Part shown: positions 49,317-50,485 of the stretch, one piece after another | Layout of the letters: the number at the start of each line of letters is the position of its first letter | How positions within the stretch are numbered: position 1 is the first letter of the stretch | DNA from: a virus | DNA: 50,485 nt | IMG/VR virus record: IMGVR_UViG_3300031566_000058 | Location: 1-50,485 of that record | Reading direction: 5' to 3' (one strand) | Notes under the pieces: generated by a model | Told to the model about the DNA's origin: nothing | Databases searched by the model: none | The model's input: only the letters and a program-made list of their open reading frames with translations | Made by a program: the position numbers and the translations under genes

Positions 49317-50485
49317 CTATGCTGCGAACCGAACGATCCTAATCGTAATTTCTTCCGTTCCTTCCATGAACGCCTGGAACGTGCAAGGCACCTTGAAATC
49401 GTCGCCAATGCCGGCCCCGGAATGTCTCTGGCCGTCCGTTATCTTCAAGCCAGGCATATCGAACACGTAACCGTTGCCGTCGGCATCCTGAAACACCTTG
49501 GCAAGAGAAGTGTTGTCAAAATCCAGGTATTTGTCGTAAAGTGTCTTGCTCTCGTAATAGGCCGTGAATGAACCCGAGACGTTGATACTGTTCGCTCCGA
49601 AGCCAAACGGTCCAAGTGTCCCGACCTTCAGGCGTTCTCTCAGGTTGTTATTGATCGTCAAGGAGCAATCGAGCACGTCGATAGCTGCTGCGTTTTCGTA
49701 AACTCCCTGAACATGGTCGATGGAGTTCAGAACGTCGTTATCGTTCGGATCCTCGTACCCGTCCCCGCCGCTTGCCGTCTCGGACGTCTCTATCTGTCCC
49801 ATCACGCCGAAGCTGCCGGTGATAATACCGTTCGTCCCGACGGTGAGGGTCATCTGATTCAGCATACAGCCCTTGAATAATGCAAGCTCTTGTGTCAGGT
49901 CCGTATATGTACGCTCGAAGTTGAATGAGTTCTTTGCCACACCGTTGACGATAGAGCTGCCCTGCTTGATTGTGCGTGAGGCTCCTTCCGCTTCGGTAAC
50001 AAGAGTAGCGTAAACTATAACCTTCGCAGCCGTCGCCGATGCGACCTTAAAGTAGCCGTTATCTGCCGCTGCCGTAAAACCTGAAGCTCTGATCCATTGG
50101 TTTGCAACTATGCTCCCGAATCCGTTTCCCGAGTCATTGAAAGAACTGTCACCGCTTGCCACGCTGATCGTAGATGCAGTGACAGTGACCGGGGCCGTCC
50201 AGCCCGCCCCTGCCGTCGTCGTCCCGAGAGTCGCTGCGTCAAATTCGTTTGTGCCCGCTGCAAATGTTTCGGTAGTTGCAATGGCATTACCGACCAGTCC
50301 GGGCAACATCGCCGTCAAAACAGCAATGTCTGTGGCGAATGCGGCAATTGTAACCGTTGGGTGCGCCGTCATAAGGGCGGCATATCCGGTCCCGGGCGTC
50401 CCGCCCAGAACAAAGGCTTCCACTATGCTGGCCTGGGTGTTCGCCGTTGCCGCCCCGACCTCGATATGGCCGTCGATATTATCCA
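49317..50485 (-). CDS. Major tail tube protein, 5' end outside the window
   Basis: The open frame runs from stop 49317 to the right edge; a GTG at 50423 is unlikely to be the true start because homologous sequence (DNIDGHIEVGAATANTQASI) continues upstream. C-terminal half: NFERTYTDLTQELALFKGCM, then TVGTNGIITGSFGVMGQIET and NVSGSFTAYYESKTLYDKYL match phage tail tube proteins. The N-terminal half carries the IATTETFAAGTNEFDAATLG module also seen in the left-edge gene. It forms the tail tube around the tape measure protein. Confidence 0.82.
   Translation of the reverse strand, partial: DNIDGHIEVGAATANTQASIVEAFVLGGTPGTGYAALMTAHPTVTIAAFATDIAVLTAMLPGLVGNAIATTETFAAGTNEFDAATLGTTTAGAGWTAPVTVTASTISVASGDSSFNDSGNGFGSIVANQWIRASGFTAAADNGYFKVASATAAKVIVYATLVTEAEGASRTIKQGSSIVNGVAKNSFNFERTYTDLTQELALFKGCMLNQMTLTVGTNGIITGSFGVMGQIETSETASGGDGYEDPNDNDVLNSIDHVQGVYENAAAIDVLDCSLTINNNLRERLKVGTLGPFGFGANSINVSGSFTAYYESKTLYDKYLDFDNTSLAKVFQDADGNGYVFDMPGLKITDGQRHSGAGIGDDFKVPCTFQAFMEGTEEITIRIVRFAA

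Noticed and set aside
1-50485. Exact circular closure joining both edge ORFs into one gene
   Set aside because: Joining the last and first bases shifts the frame and creates an early stop, so exact closure is not supported.

Overview
The window is almost the whole genome of a temperate, tailed (siphovirus-type) phage. Nearly every gene is on the minus strand. Small and large terminase, a DUF4055-type portal, a MuF-type head protein, scaffold and major capsid protein occupy about 8.4 kb down to 1.1 kb. The tail module (tail tube, two overlapping tail assembly chaperones, tape measure, distal tail and tip proteins) occupies 50.5 kb down to 39.2 kb. Head genes run off the left edge and tail genes run in from the right edge in the same direction, so the sequence reads like a circular or circularly permuted genome opened inside the structural operon. 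The usual head-tail connector genes are not seen, so something is probably missing at the junction. Shine-Dalgarno sites are strong and three near-consensus sigma70-type promoters are visible, so the host is an ordinary bacterium. I cannot name it.

Region by region, on the minus strand unless stated: 1-8.4 kb is the head module. 8.4-12 kb holds small hypothetical genes and two copies of an unusual degenerate pentanucleotide repeat element. 11.9-13.9 kb holds a glycosyltransferase-like gene, a ParB-domain gene and a RarA C-terminal-domain gene behind a strong promoter. 14.3-15.7 kb holds a holin and lipoprotein ORF behind a leader with an attenuator-like hairpin. 15.7-20.5 kb holds a RusA-type resolvase, an AP2-domain protein, a replication protein with iteron-like internal repeats, and an HNH endonuclease. 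21-27.5 kb is the recombination module: a Rad50-like ATPase, an HD-domain protein, RecT/Bet interrupted by an intein, and a YqaJ-type exonuclease. 27.5-29.3 kb holds zinc-ribbon proteins, an RNA polymerase alpha-CTD-like protein, a 3D-domain cell-wall hydrolase and an excisionase-like protein. 29.4-31.4 kb is the lysogeny region, with a plus-strand small gene, a tRNA-derived attachment site and a plus-strand tyrosine integrase. 31.3-38 kb holds accessory genes (RlaP-like nucleotidyltransferase, HNH, DUF932, DUF2958, DUF6166 and several broken genes) plus one tRNA and two tRNA-like fragments. 38.3-39 kb is a plus-strand membrane protein and lipoprotein pair, probably a moron. 39.2-50.5 kb is the tail.

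The most notable items are the RecT intein, the duplicated GACNN pentamer elements placed directly after stop codons, a classical A-AAA-AAC frameshift site in the tail chaperones, an attP carrying the 5' half of tRNA-Arg(CCU), a tRNA with an eight-base anticodon loop, and a cluster of decaying genes beside an HNH endonuclease. All family names are from reading motifs by eye; no database search was possible.
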